A DNA stretch of 64,000 nt, from positions 1,612,001-1,676,000 of the forward strand of contig CBDHFX010000002.1 of the NCBI GenBank assembly GCA_965262845.1. The letters run 5' to 3'. Below, in pieces: positions 26,018 through 35,457 of this stretch. Origin of the DNA: ECT2AJA-044 sp965262845 (GTDB lineage: Bacteria > Bacteroidota > Bacteroidia > Flavobacteriales > ECT2AJA-044). The notes below the pieces were generated by a model. It did no database searches. It was not told where the DNA came from and saw only the letters and a program-made list of their open reading frames with translations. Each line of letters opens with the position of its first letter. Positions within the stretch are counted from its first letter, which is position 1. Made by a program: the position numbers and the translations under genes.

Positions 26018-26025
26018 CAAAAATA
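26018..26025 (-). promoter_or_regulatory. -7 box for the Cache lipoprotein gene
   Basis: Minus-strand TATTTTTG (TAnnTTTG), about 25 bases before the GTG at 25993. It lies inside the longer open frame to 26083 and so argues for the shorter protein. Confidence 0.4.
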
Positions 26026-26152
26026 GGAACTTTCGGTAAAACGCGGATCCTGATGCGAAAAATTTATAACTTGCGCTTAACAAAAAAGGGTTCGGACGAC
26101 CGGAACCACCTCATCCTGGCACCTGTTTGCCATTAACTTAGATCATAGTTCC

Positions 26153-29100
26153 ATGAAAACACGACTGTTACGGCCCTCTTTTTATACAGCGTGGGTGTGT
26201 TTTGCGCTCACGCCGAATACGGTGGAGGCACAATGTATCAACCTCTCACAGTATCCACTAGGGATCACTACCCTTGATCAAACGACAACCTTACCGATCA
26301 CCATATCTGGTTGTACCTATACAACGGAGTATTCCGTGATTCAGGTAAATTCCCTGGGAGTCTATACCTTTACGGTAGATGCGACCCCGGGTTACGTAAC
26401 CCTGACCGATGCCTTGAACAACGTGATCGCCCATGGTCCCTCACCATTTCAGGCATCAATCCTGGGAATGGGTCAGTACCGTGCACACTGGACCGATGAC
26501 GCGGCATGTGGTAGCACTTTGAATTGTTATACTACAACGGCGGTATTCACCAGTTCCCTTAGTGGATGCATCCCGCCATTGGGTATTACGGCTACGGGTT
26601 TTACGGCTACCTCAGCAAACATCAGCTGGACAGCTTCCACATCGAATCCGGCCAACGGCTACGAGTACGTGGTCACCACGACTGCCGGCACGCCAACGGG
26701 TTCTGGTACAGCGACGACGGCCACTTCCTTTGCCGCCACGACTTTGGCTCCGAACACACAGTACTTTGTGTACGTTCGCGCCATGTGTGCAAATGACACC
26801 TCGCTCTGGAATTTCACTAGCTTTTTCACGGCTTGTTCATCTGTTGTAACGGTTCCATGGACAGAAGACTTCGAAGGTCCGGCCTTCGCACTGAACCACA
26901 CTTTCGACCCCTGTTGGATAACCATTCCGGCGAGTGGGTTTGGTTACAGCTGGTGGTTGGAAACGGACAATACACCTTCTCCAAATACAGGTCCTTCCGC
27001 TGACCACACCACTGGTGTACCGGGAGCAGGTCAGTACATCTATACAGAGGCCAATTCCGGTTCGGCAGGTGACCAGGCAGGAATTTGGACACCCTTGATC
27101 GATATCAGTGGCATCACCAACCCGGCGCTCCGTTTCTGGAAGCACTTCCACGGATGGGGCATTGACTCGTTCCTTGTTGAAATCGATACGGGTAGTGGGT
27201 TCCAAACGATTTACGCAACACAAAGTGACGGCCCGCAAACAGCTGGCACCGACCCATGGGTTGAGGAAGAAGTTGACCTGAACCCTTTTGCCGGTTCCAC
27301 GGCGCTTCAGATCCGTTTCCGTGCTATCCGTGGAGGCCTTCTTGGTGATCTGGCCCTGGATGATATTTCCGTGGACGTAGGCCCACCCTGTCCCAAACCG
27401 AGTGCTATTTCGGTCATTTCGGTTGGTACAACCGATGTAACACTGGACTGGGTGCCCAGCTCGGGAACTTCCTGGGAAGTGGCCTATGGTGCGCCAGGGT
27501 TCCATCCGGACGCTGCAGTGGGTTCAGCGAACGGACCAATAGGGATCCTCCCGGCGAGTACCCATCCTTTTGTGGTAACCGGTTTAACGGCCAGCACAGA
27601 CTATCACTTCTACGTACGGGAAACCTGTGCACCATGGTTTCTCGGAGTAAGAAGCGGGTGGAGAGGTTTTACAGATACGCGTACAAATTGTATGGCTGTA
27701 GCTGCTCCCTGGGCTGAGGACTTCGAAGGTCCGACCTTCGCACTGTACTTCACCTTTGACCCCTGTTGGACGACCATTCCGGCGAGTTTATATGCTACTC
27801 CCGGCTGGGTATTGGGAACAAACTGCGAAAAATATGCTTATGCAACAGGTCCTTGCGCTGACCATACCACTGGTGTCCCAGGGATAGGCAGGTACATCTA
27901 TACAGTTATGGTTTCCCACCAAGTGATAATTCTGACACCGCTGATTGACATCAGTGGCCTTACCAACCCGGAGCTCCGCTTCTGGAAGCACTCCCATGGT
28001 GCCCATATTGACTCGTTCTTCGCTGAAGTCGATACGGGTAGCGGATTCCAAACGATCTACGCAACACAGGGTCCCGGCCCGCAAACAGCTCATGCAGACC
28101 CATGGTCTGAGGAAGTACTCAGCCTGAACGCCTTTGCCGGCTCCACGGGACTTCAGATCCGTTTCCGTGCTACCTCTTCCGGTCCTCTTAGCCAGCTGGC
28201 CCTGGATGATATTTCCGTGGACACAGGTCCTTGTTTCCTGAATGCCAGTGTTGCAGCAATTAGTGCCAGCTGTTTCGGCACTAATAATGGTACAGCGGCC
28301 GTAACGGCCAGTGGCGGAACGCCTCCGTATAGCTACCTGTGGAACACGGGGGACGTCACACCGGCTTTGAGCAACCTGACAGCTGGGCCCTACCAGGTAA
28401 CGGTGACCGATGCCGGCGGTTGTACAGCAGGTATCACTACTACAGTTACACAAAACACGGCCATTTCAGCGATCATGGTACAGGACAATGTGAACTGCTT
28501 CGGTGGATCAAATGGATGGGCCAGCTTGAATGTATCGGGCGGAACCCCTCCATACAGCTACCTGTGGAACACAGGAGGCCTCACTTCAACCCTGAGCAAC
28601 CTGACAGCCGGGCTCTACCAGATAACCGTAACCGATGCCCATGGATGTACTATTGACAACCAGGTCAATATTACCGAACCGGCTGAACTGGTTGTCATGG
28701 TGGACATCGTTCCTCCTGACGAAGCAGTTGCCAACGTAACGGGTGGAAGCCCACCCTACACTTATGTATGGAGCACGGTCCCTCCTCAAACCACGCAAAC
28801 AGCAACAGGACTGTCACCGGGCACCTATACGGTTACGATTACAGATGCCAATGGCTGTTCTGCTACCTGGGATTTCATGATCGGCATGGAAGAGCCGGGG
28901 TTTGCTCAGTACATTGACCTGTATCCGAACCCCTCAACAGATGAGGTGTTCATCAACTACAACTTCACTGGCGAAATGGATCTGGAGGTAACGGTGATGA
29001 ACCACCTGGCCCAGGTGGTGCTGACGATCAGTGAGCCAAATGCAGTAAGCGGTCAGTTGCGCCTGGAGGTGGCTGAGTGGGCCGGTGGTATCTACAACGT

Positions 29101-29155
29101 GTTGTTCAGCAACGGAAGCCAGAGCAGCAATCGCCAGCTGGTGATCCAAAAATAG
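26153..29155 (+). CDS. T9SS-secreted multidomain protein (FN3, MAM-like, SprB repeats, sorting domain)
   Basis: This 1000-residue cargo protein has a signal peptide (cleavage after TVEAQ), a fibronectin type III domain at about 140-230 (GITATGFTATSANISWTA), a MAM-like/cleaved-adhesin domain at about 235-410 (VPWTEDFEGP..FDPCW), a second FN3 at about 413-510, a second MAM-like domain at about 516-690, about three SprB-type repeats at 694-905, and a T9SS type A sorting domain from YIDLYPNPSTDEVF to the C-terminus. The two FN3+MAM units are internal duplicates. It is a surface or secreted adhesin-like protein. Its last 250 residues closely resemble the giant protein at 39810-49400. Confidence 0.9.
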   Translation: MKTRLLRPSFYTAWVCFALTPNTVEAQCINLSQYPLGITTLDQTTTLPITISGCTYTTEYSVIQVNSLGVYTFTVDATPGYVTLTDALNNVIAHGPSPFQASILGMGQYRAHWTDDAACGSTLNCYTTTAVFTSSLSGCIPPLGITATGFTATSANISWTASTSNPANGYEYVVTTTAGTPTGSGTATTATSFAATTLAPNTQYFVYVRAMCANDTSLWNFTSFFTACSSVVTVPWTEDFEGPAFALNHTFDPCWITIPASGFGYSWWLETDNTPSPNTGPSADHTTGVPGAGQYIYTEANSGSAGDQAGIWTPLIDISGITNPALRFWKHFHGWGIDSFLVEIDTGSGFQTIYATQSDGPQTAGTDPWVEEEVDLNPFAGSTALQIRFRAIRGGLLGDLALDDISVDVGPPCPKPSAISVISVGTTDVTLDWVPSSGTSWEVAYGAPGFHPDAAVGSANGPIGILPASTHPFVVTGLTASTDYHFYVRETCAPWFLGVRSGWRGFTDTRTNCMAVAAPWAEDFEGPTFALYFTFDPCWTTIPASLYATPGWVLGTNCEKYAYATGPCADHTTGVPGIGRYIYTVMVSHQVIILTPLIDISGLTNPELRFWKHSHGAHIDSFFAEVDTGSGFQTIYATQGPGPQTAHADPWSEEVLSLNAFAGSTGLQIRFRATSSGPLSQLALDDISVDTGPCFLNASVAAISASCFGTNNGTAAVTASGGTPPYSYLWNTGDVTPALSNLTAGPYQVTVTDAGGCTAGITTTVTQNTAISAIMVQDNVNCFGGSNGWASLNVSGGTPPYSYLWNTGGLTSTLSNLTAGLYQITVTDAHGCTIDNQVNITEPAELVVMVDIVPPDEAVANVTGGSPPYTYVWSTVPPQTTQTATGLSPGTYTVTITDANGCSATWDFMIGMEEPGFAQYIDLYPNPSTDEVFINYNFTGEMDLEVTVMNHLAQVVLTISEPNAVSGQLRLEVAEWAGGIYNVLFSNGSQSSNRQLVIQK

Positions 29156-29165
29156 GAACGATTCC

Positions 29166-29346
29166 ATGGCTATTTCCAAAATGCAGGGATTCAGGGCCGG
29201 GGACAAAATGCTGGATGTGGGAACTGGTGGCGATTGAGATACTGCCCCCGCAATCGTACACAAAAAAATGGAAAGCGGAATCACAGCTGTGTTGGATGCT
29301 TGTTCCCCGGGATCGCAGGCATCGCTATCTGAAAGAAATGAATGTG
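29166..29346 (+). pseudogene. Possible remnant of a SAM-dependent methyltransferase
   Basis: Reading from ATG 29166 gives MAISKMQGFRAGDKMLDVGTGGD, then a stop. GDKMLDVGTGGD resembles methyltransferase motif I (the SAM-binding GxGxG loop). In the same frame after the stop come HKKMESGITAVLDACSP and further residues to about 29346. This could be a decayed fragment of a UbiE-like or related gene, or chance. It lies between the T9SS gene and the rpsO promoter. Confidence is low. Confidence 0.25.
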
Positions 29347-29372
29347 AGATTACAGGTTTATAAAATTAGTTA

Positions 29373-29380
29373 TACCTTTG
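29373..29380 (+). promoter_or_regulatory. -7 box of rpsO
   Basis: TACCTTTG (TAnnTTTG) 43 bases before the rpsO ATG at 29423, inside the longer open frame starting at 29378. Confidence 0.55.
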
Positions 29381-29422
29381 CCGCCTGAAATAAGTGCAGG
29401 AATATGCTATCTCTGTAGTTTT

Positions 29423-29692
29423 ATGACGATTACACCGGAAGAAAAGAAGGAAATATACGCTAAATACGGAAAGTCCGGGAATGATACGGGAAATGTGGAA
29501 GCTCAGATCGCGGTATTTACAAAACGGATCAGCGCTTTAACGGAGCACCTGAAAAGTAACCGAAAGGATTACAATACCCAGCGTTCCCTGATCATTATGG
29601 TAGGTAAGCGACGCAAATTGCTGAACTACCTGAAGCAGATCGACATTGAGCGTTACCGCGCAATCATCAAGGATCTCGGATTACGTAAGTAG
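29423..29692 (+). CDS. rpsO: 30S ribosomal protein S15
   Basis: This 89-residue protein is full length for S15, which binds the central domain of 16S rRNA early in 30S assembly. GDTG-type residues (SGNDTGNVEAQIAVFTKRISALTEHLK) and RRKLLNYLK are characteristic. ATG 29423 gives the standard length; the frame is open 45 bases upstream but that region holds the promoter. It precedes pnp, the classic rpsO-pnp order, separated by a strong hairpin. Confidence 0.97.
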   Translation: MTITPEEKKEIYAKYGKSGNDTGNVEAQIAVFTKRISALTEHLKSNRKDYNTQRSLIIMVGKRRKLLNYLKQIDIERYRAIIKDLGLRK

Positions 29693-29716
29693 CCACATGG
29701 AACAAATGCGGATTGG

Positions 29717-29744
29717 AAAGGCAATTCGCACAAATTGCCTTTTC
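29717..29744 (+). terminator. Hairpin in the rpsO-pnp intergenic region
   Basis: Perfect 10-base-pair stem AAAGGCAATT / AATTGCCTTT with the loop CGCACA, followed by TTC. Probably an intrinsic terminator or attenuator after rpsO, comparable in place to the E. coli rpsO terminator. Confidence 0.7.
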
Positions 29745-29851
29745 ACGCCTATCGCTGTATTTTCCCTGGACGTTTAAACCAGCACAAAAAAAGCCTGTTA
29801 GCGAAAGATATATACTGATCAGATTTTTTTTACACACCCATTTACAAACAC

Positions 29852-32008
29852 ATGAAACCTGAAGGAATCAAGCAATCCATAACTCTTCCCGACGGACGGG
29901 AAATGACCATTGAAACGGGTATCCTCGCCAAACAAGCTCACGGATCTGTCGTGGTGCAAATGGGTGACACTATGTTGCTCGCAACTGCTACATCAAACTA
30001 TGAACAGGCAGACCTGGATTTTTTGCCATTGACGGTAGACTATCGTGAAAAATTCGCGGCTGCAGGCCGTGTCCCGGGAGGTTTTTTCAAGCGTGAGGGC
30101 CGCCCTACTGACGAAGAGATCCTGATCATGAGACTGGTAGACCGCGCCTTGCGTCCATTGTTCCCTAAAAACTACCACTCGGAAACGCAGGTGATGATCC
30201 AGCTGATGTCACACGATAAGGAAGTTCAGCCTGATGCCCTGGCCGGATTGGCAGCTGGCGCAGCGATCGCAGTATCCGATATCCCCATGGAAGGACCGAT
30301 GAGCGAAGTGCGCGTAGCGCGTATCGAAGGTGCATTGGTGATCAATCCATCTCCTGAAGAAAGGGAAAAAGCAGATATCGACCTGATGGTGGGAGGCACT
30401 AAGGAGAGCATCGTAATGGTGGAAGGTGAAATGAAGGAGGTGTCGGAGGAGGAGATGGCCGATGCGATCATGTTTGGCCACAAGACCATTGCCAATATAT
30501 GTAGTGTGCTGGAAGAAATGAGTGCAAAGGTGGGGGCCACTGAAAAGCGGGCATACGAACCGAAAGCAGAGGACGATGAGCTGCGCAGGATGGTGACGGA
30601 CTTCTGTTACGACAAGGTATACGAAGTAGCCAGGCAAGCGCTCCCAAAACAGGAGCGCTCGGCAAAATTTAGTGAGATCAGGGACGCTTTGAATGCTCAG
30701 TTCAGTGAAGAAGCGTTTGAAGAAAAAGGCGCTTTGATCGGAAAGTATTGGAAAGAGACCGAAAAGAAAGCAGTACGCGACATGGTGCTGAACGAAGGTG
30801 TTCGTTTAGATGGTCGTAAGACTACGGACATTCGTCCGATCTGGACGGAGATCGACTATCTTCCGGGCACGCACGGATCTGCGATCTTTACCCGTGGTGA
30901 GACCCAATCCCTGACGACAGCCACCCTGGGTACCAAACTCGATGAAAACCGCATCGACAACGTGACCTTCCAGGGAGCCGAGCGTTTTTACCTACACTAC
31001 AATTTTCCGCCGTTCAGCACGGGCGAGACCCGCCCGGTTCGGGGCACATCCCGCCGTGAGGTGGGGCATGGAAACCTCGCGCAACGCGCGCTGGAGCCCA
31101 TGATCCCGACCGACAACCTCTACACCGTTCGCCTGGTATCAGAGATCCTTGAATCAAATGGGTCCAGCTCCATGGCTACGGTTTGCGCCGGCACGATGGC
31201 CCTGATGGATGCCGGTATCAAAATTATTCGTCCGGTAAGTGGTATCGCAATGGGATTGATCACCGATCAGGAGACCGGAAAGCACGCTGTCCTGAGTGAT
31301 ATTCTTGGTGACGAGGACTTCCTTGGAGATATGGACTTCAAGGTGGCCGGAACCACGGAAGGTATCACAGCCTGCCAGATGGACATCAAGATCAAGGGCC
31401 TGGATACGGAAATCCTGGTCCAGGCTTTAAATCAGGCGAAAGAAGGCCGTGCCCACATCCTGAACAAAATGATGGAAACCATTTCGGAACCGCGTCGGGA
31501 ACTGAAGCCAAATGTGCCAAAAATTTTCGTTTTGGAGATCAATAAGGACTATATCGGTGCGGTGATCGGACCGGGTGGAAAGATCATCCAGGGCATGCAG
31601 GAAGAAACCGAAACCACCATCACCATTGAAGAGTTGGGCAACAAGGGTATTGTGGAGATCCTGGGAAAAGATCAGTCTGGGATCGACAAAGCCGTATCAC
31701 GCATCAGGAGCATTTGCTGGGAACCGGTGGTCGGTGAGATCTACTTGGGTACCGTGAAGGCTATTCAGCCTTATGGCGCGTTTGTGGAAATCGGACCTAA
31801 GACGGACGGACTCCTGCATATTTCAGAGATCGGCTGGAAACGCATCAGCAATGTGGAGGATGTGCTGAAGGAAGGAGATCAGGTGAAAGTGAAGCTGCTT
31901 GGGATCGATGATCGCGGAAAAATGCGCCTGTCGCGCAAGGTCCTGTTCCCAAAGCCGGAGCACGACGAGAACAAAGACGAGGGGCAACAACCCCGGCAGG
32001 AAAGATAA
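29852..32008 (+). CDS. pnp: Polyribonucleotide nucleotidyltransferase (PNPase)
   Basis: This 718-residue enzyme degrades RNA phosphorolytically from the 3' end. Two RNase PH domains (residues about 10-220 and 310-540), separated by the alpha-helical domain, are followed by a KH domain with IGAVIGPGGKIIQGMQEET (about 570-580) and an S1 domain GEIYLGTVKAIQPYGAFVEIG..LLHISEIG (about 625-695). All are in order and the length is normal for Bacteroidota. Downstream of rpsO and its hairpin. Confidence 0.97.
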   Translation: MKPEGIKQSITLPDGREMTIETGILAKQAHGSVVVQMGDTMLLATATSNYEQADLDFLPLTVDYREKFAAAGRVPGGFFKREGRPTDEEILIMRLVDRALRPLFPKNYHSETQVMIQLMSHDKEVQPDALAGLAAGAAIAVSDIPMEGPMSEVRVARIEGALVINPSPEEREKADIDLMVGGTKESIVMVEGEMKEVSEEEMADAIMFGHKTIANICSVLEEMSAKVGATEKRAYEPKAEDDELRRMVTDFCYDKVYEVARQALPKQERSAKFSEIRDALNAQFSEEAFEEKGALIGKYWKETEKKAVRDMVLNEGVRLDGRKTTDIRPIWTEIDYLPGTHGSAIFTRGETQSLTTATLGTKLDENRIDNVTFQGAERFYLHYNFPPFSTGETRPVRGTSRREVGHGNLAQRALEPMIPTDNLYTVRLVSEILESNGSSSMATVCAGTMALMDAGIKIIRPVSGIAMGLITDQETGKHAVLSDILGDEDFLGDMDFKVAGTTEGITACQMDIKIKGLDTEILVQALNQAKEGRAHILNKMMETISEPRRELKPNVPKIFVLEINKDYIGAVIGPGGKIIQGMQEETETTITIEELGNKGIVEILGKDQSGIDKAVSRIRSICWEPVVGEIYLGTVKAIQPYGAFVEIGPKTDGLLHISEIGWKRISNVEDVLKEGDQVKVKLLGIDDRGKMRLSRKVLFPKPEHDENKDEGQQPRQER

Positions 32009-32039
32009 TTTTTCCTGAATGAATGAACCCTGTGCTCTT

Positions 32040-32062
32040 TTTTACGTATAAAGAAAACGTAA
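32040..32062 (+). other. Small hairpin between pnp and rpoD
   Basis: TTACGT / ACGTAA inverted repeat (six pairs, A-rich loop) following a run of T at 32039-32042. It may slow or terminate transcription before rpoD; weak evidence. Confidence 0.3.
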
Positions 32063-32091
32063 TGCATCTTAACATTAAACCGGAATAGCGT

Positions 32092-32976
32092 ATGAGACAG
32101 CTAAAGATCACCAAGCAGGTAACCAACAGAGAGACGGCATCGTTAGATAAATACCTGCAGGAAATCGGAAGAGTGGATTTGATCACGGCGGAGGAAGAAG
32201 TGGAACTCGCCCGAAAGATCAAACAAGGTGATCAGCAAGCCCTCGAGAAACTGACCAAGGCTAATCTGCGATTTGTTGTTTCAGTTGCCAAGCAATATCA
32301 AAACCAGGGGCTGACCCTACCGGATCTGATCAACGAAGGAAACCTCGGATTGATCAAGGCGGCACGGCGTTTTGATGAAACGCGCGGATTTAAGTTCATT
32401 TCCTATGCCGTATGGTGGATCCGCCAGTCGATCCTGCAGGCTCTGGCCGAGCAGAGCCGGATCGTGCGTTTGCCTCTGAACAAAATTGGTTCGATCAACA
32501 AGATCAACAAGGCCTACGCACAGCTTGAACAGGAACACGAGCGCCAGCCCAGTGCTGAAGAGATCGGGAATCTGCTCGAGATGAGCGAGAACGATGTAAA
32601 GGAGAGCATACGCAACAGTGGCCGTCATATTTCCATGGACGCGCCATTGGTTGACGGAGAAGACAGCAATCTATACGATGTGCTGCGCAGTGCCGAAAGC
32701 CCGAATCCGGACGCAGACCTGCTGAACGAATCGCTCCGCACCGAGATCGAGCGCTCCCTGGCCACCCTGACTCCTCGCGAAGCCGATGTGACCCGCCTGT
32801 ACTTCGGATTGAGCGGGCAGCATCCTATGACCCTGGAAGAAATTGGCGAAACTTTTGACCTGACCCGGGAGCGGGTCCGCCAGATCAAGGAAAAAGCGAT
32901 CCGCCGCCTGAAGCAAACCAGCCGGTCCAAGATCTTAAGGACATACCTGGGGCAGCCTCCAACTAAAACCACTTGA
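32092..32976 (+). CDS. rpoD: Primary RNA polymerase sigma factor RpoD (Bacteroidota type)
   Basis: This 294-residue sigma-70 protein lacks region 1.1, as is normal for Bacteroidota primary sigma factors that read TTG/TAnnTTTG promoters. Region 1.2 is DKYLQEIGRVDLITAEEEVELARKI, region 2 is FVVSVAKQYQNQGL..LPDLINEGNLGLIKAARRFDETRGFKFISYAVWWIRQSI, region 3 is RQPSAEEIGNLL, and region 4 ends with LEEIGETFDLTRERVRQIKEKAIRRL. Many promoters of the matching type are visible in the window. Confidence 0.97.
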   Translation: MRQLKITKQVTNRETASLDKYLQEIGRVDLITAEEEVELARKIKQGDQQALEKLTKANLRFVVSVAKQYQNQGLTLPDLINEGNLGLIKAARRFDETRGFKFISYAVWWIRQSILQALAEQSRIVRLPLNKIGSINKINKAYAQLEQEHERQPSAEEIGNLLEMSENDVKESIRNSGRHISMDAPLVDGEDSNLYDVLRSAESPNPDADLLNESLRTEIERSLATLTPREADVTRLYFGLSGQHPMTLEEIGETFDLTRERVRQIKEKAIRRLKQTSRSKILRTYLGQPPTKTT

Positions 32977-33052
32977 AAGCGTCACCTGAACAGATAGCAC
33001 CTTTCTTTGTTCGACAAGCACCCCTTTGCTAACAAACCTGAGGAAATGGATC

Positions 33053-33700
33053 ATGCCCATTGTTGCTCCTTCAATCCTGGCCGCTGATCTTGCCCATCTT
33101 CAGCGCGATTCCGAAATGGTGAATCAAAGCGCGGCCGACTGGTTCCACATTGATGTGATGGACGGTGTATTCGTGCCTAATATCAGCTTCGGGATGCCCG
33201 TGGTCCAGGCCATTCACAAGCACGCTGAGAAGCCGCTGGACGTACACCTGATGATCGTACAGCCCGAGCGCTACATCAACGAATTCCGCAATGTGGGCGC
33301 CAGCATCCTGACTGTCCATTACGAAGCCAGCACACACTTGCACCGAACGCTTCAGGCGATCAGGGATGCCGGAATGCAGGCCGGGGTCGCCCTGAATCCG
33401 CACACCGGCATAGCTGTTCTTGAAGACACGATCAGAGACATTGACCTGGTTTGCATAATGGGAGTGGATCCGGGATTCGGCGGCCAGAAATTTATTGAAC
33501 GGACGTATAAAAAGATACGCGCCCTGAAGGCCATGATCACCGCGCAAAATGCCCGTACCCTGATCGAAATCGACGGGGGCGTAACCGTCGAAAACGCCCT
33601 GAGGCTCATTGAAGCGGGAGCAGATGTATTGGTTGCCGGTTCTGCCGTGTTTAGGGCAAGTGACCCGATGGCAGCGATCAAAACGCTCAAGGACCTCTAA
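33053..33700 (+). CDS. rpe: Ribulose-phosphate 3-epimerase
   Basis: This 215-residue TIM-barrel enzyme interconverts ribulose 5-phosphate and xylulose 5-phosphate in the pentose phosphate pathway. It begins MPIVAPSILAADLAHL and has HIDVMDGVFVPNISFG (metal and active site), VDPGFGGQKF (phosphate loop) and IEIDGGVTVENA (catalytic Asp). ATG 33053 aligns with the family; the TTG at 33026 would add nine residues. Last gene of the rpsO-pnp-rpoD-rpe run. Confidence 0.95.
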   Translation: MPIVAPSILAADLAHLQRDSEMVNQSAADWFHIDVMDGVFVPNISFGMPVVQAIHKHAEKPLDVHLMIVQPERYINEFRNVGASILTVHYEASTHLHRTLQAIRDAGMQAGVALNPHTGIAVLEDTIRDIDLVCIMGVDPGFGGQKFIERTYKKIRALKAMITAQNARTLIEIDGGVTVENALRLIEAGADVLVAGSAVFRASDPMAAIKTLKDL

Positions 33701-33760
33701 TGGCCGGGGACGATTTCGGCCTACGGCCGGATGAGGCCCACCCGCGCCCAAAGGGCTCGC

Positions 33761-34981
33761 CTATTCCCTCCCCAGCACGTAGTCTTCAAGGTAGCTGAAG
33801 CGCCCGGTCAGATTGCCATCAAGGTCCGTCTCCGAAGCGCGGCCAATGATGTCGCCCGGATCCGATCCGAACAGGGCAGGCAACACCCTCCTGATCAATT
33901 CATTACCGAAATCTTCCGAGGCATCCTTAGGCAGTTCGCAGGGCAGGTTGTCTACGGCCATAACACCTATGGCGTTGTTTTCCATGAAATCAACTTCACG
34001 CTCAAGGTACGGATCGTATCCGTAGAGCGGATCGGCGATCGTTGAGGATCGCAAGGTAGTTGCAACCGGACCATTGATATCGCAGCTGATGTCAGCCACC
34101 ACGCGAATATTGAAAAGGGGATCGCGGGCATCGTCGCGGGTGAATATAAAGGGTGCGCGGCTGTCCCAATAGTGGCAGGCAATATAAACATCCATTTGAC
34201 CGGCATAGGTCATGAAGTTCGATTCAAATTCCTCCGGATAGGTATAAAAATCCTTATGTGTAAAGGCTTTGCCGTTTTTTCGGCGGACATAATCCTTCAC
34301 CTGCAGCTGAGTAAAAACCGGATCGTCGAATTTCTCTTCGAGGAATTCCTGCGGGCTAACCGCCCGGAGCCCGGCCGCCTTCAGGATCTCAATGGCCCCC
34401 CTGGCCACCCTCCCTCTGCCCGTGAGGGCAAGGCGAAAATGCCTCGGCAGCGAGATCTTGTGAAGTTCTCCTTCCAGCTCGTTGCGATCAGCGCATTCGT
34501 GAGCTGGTTTAAGCCTGTAGCGATTGGTTTTTCTGCCGTAGGCAAGGAGCCCGTTGTATGCGCCCACCACTCCGGCATAGCGTCCAAACCCAACCAGGCG
34601 CTTGCCGTTGGTGGCAGTAAGTACTTCGTAATCAACCAATCTTATTTTGTTTTTGAGGATGGCACGGAGCAGGTCGCGATTGTATGGCTGCTTTTTGAAG
34701 GTGTGGGAGAAGAAGAAGTAGGTTTTGCCCGGAATAAGCATGTCAACGGGGACCTCTTTAATGCCGAAGAGGTAATCACAGCCACTTAGGTCTTCATTGA
34801 CCCGGATCCCATTGATCTCGTATTCTTCGTCGTGGAAACAGCGGGTCTTACTGGGCTGCACGGTGATGTCGGGTTCCGGGTAGGCATCTTTCATATAGCG
34901 GCACTGGGCCGGCGTAAAGGGTACGCGTTTGTCGGGCGGATCTTTATCCTCGCGGATGATGCCAATCCTGATCTTCCTCAT
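33761..34981 (-). CDS. Saccharopine dehydrogenase (LYS1-like) / alanine-dehydrogenase-fold NAD(P) oxidoreductase
   Basis: A 406-residue protein with the two-domain AlaDH/PNT-like fold: the N-terminal MRKIRIGIIREDKDPPDKRVPFTP, KEVPVDMLIPGKTYFFFSHT, the central LALTGRGRVARGAIEILKAAG dinucleotide region and VVADISCDINGPVATT. This matches the lysine-forming saccharopine dehydrogenase family in Bacteroidota. It would connect lysine with 2-oxoglutarate, and an ALDH7A1-like aldehyde dehydrogenase of the same pathway lies at 49539-51122. It is monocistronic and divergent from ssrA. Confidence 0.8.
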   Translation of the reverse strand: MRKIRIGIIREDKDPPDKRVPFTPAQCRYMKDAYPEPDITVQPSKTRCFHDEEYEINGIRVNEDLSGCDYLFGIKEVPVDMLIPGKTYFFFSHTFKKQPYNRDLLRAILKNKIRLVDYEVLTATNGKRLVGFGRYAGVVGAYNGLLAYGRKTNRYRLKPAHECADRNELEGELHKISLPRHFRLALTGRGRVARGAIEILKAAGLRAVSPQEFLEEKFDDPVFTQLQVKDYVRRKNGKAFTHKDFYTYPEEFESNFMTYAGQMDVYIACHYWDSRAPFIFTRDDARDPLFNIRVVADISCDINGPVATTLRSSTIADPLYGYDPYLEREVDFMENNAIGVMAVDNLPCELPKDASEDFGNELIRRVLPALFGSDPGDIIGRASETDLDGNLTGRFSYLEDYVLGRE

Positions 34982-35017
34982 GGTGTAAACATTCGGGGCT
35001 GCTAAGATATTGACATA

Positions 35018-35049
35018 TTGGGTGTCAACCTAATAAATGTGTACCTTTG
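35018..35049 (+). promoter_or_regulatory. Promoter of ssrA
   Basis: TTG at 35018-35020 and TACCTTTG at 35042-35049 with a 21-base spacer. Transcription near 35055 gives a short leader containing a small hairpin (CCGTC-TTTT-GACGG) before the mature tmRNA 5' end at 35082. Confidence 0.6.
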
Positions 35050-35081
35050 CAAACCGTCTTTTGACGGTCTTTGACCTTATT

Positions 35082-35456
35082 GGGGCTGATTTGGTTTTGA
35101 CAGCAGGATAGCGGTCATGTAAGCACATCGAGCATTGGGTATTTGGCTCGTTAATATCAAGGCTCAACTTTTGTAACTGGCGAGATTAACTACGCCCTGG
35201 CAGCCTAATAGTAGCTATTAGACGCCTTTGATCCAGGGGGCTTACGTTCGCGCCGCACGCGGACCCCCGACGGATCATCAGATCAAGCGGTGCTAGAGAG
35301 GTGTCTATGTTTCAGGCGCTGATCGAAATTTTAGAAACTAAGGAATGGTGTAGGTTGTTGGGGTTCCGGCTCATTCCCGAAAATCAAACCCGACTATATG
35401 TGTAGAAAGCATGTTTGTTACTTGTTTGGACGCGGGTTCAAGTCCCGCCAGCTCCA
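35082..35456 (+). ncRNA. ssrA: tmRNA (ssrA), tag GEINYALAA
   Basis: The 5' end GGGGCTGATTTGGTTTTGAC and the 3' end with CGGGTTCAAGTCCCGCC and AGCTCCA form a tRNA-like domain: a seven-pair acceptor stem with the G3:U70 pair that marks alanine charging, and a T-arm with GGTTCAAGTCC. The CCA tail is not encoded (the next bases are CTT). The resume codon is GGC at 35179; the tag reads GEINYALAA and ends at TAA 35206-35208 followed by TAG. The rest (35215-35390) is the pseudoknot domain. It rescues stalled ribosomes with SmpB (not in the window). Confidence 0.95.
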
Positions 35457-35457
35457 C

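Noticed and set aside
35440..35456. tmRNA 3' end as an integration (att) site
   Set aside because: No direct copy of the tmRNA 3' end was found downstream and no integrase gene is in the window.
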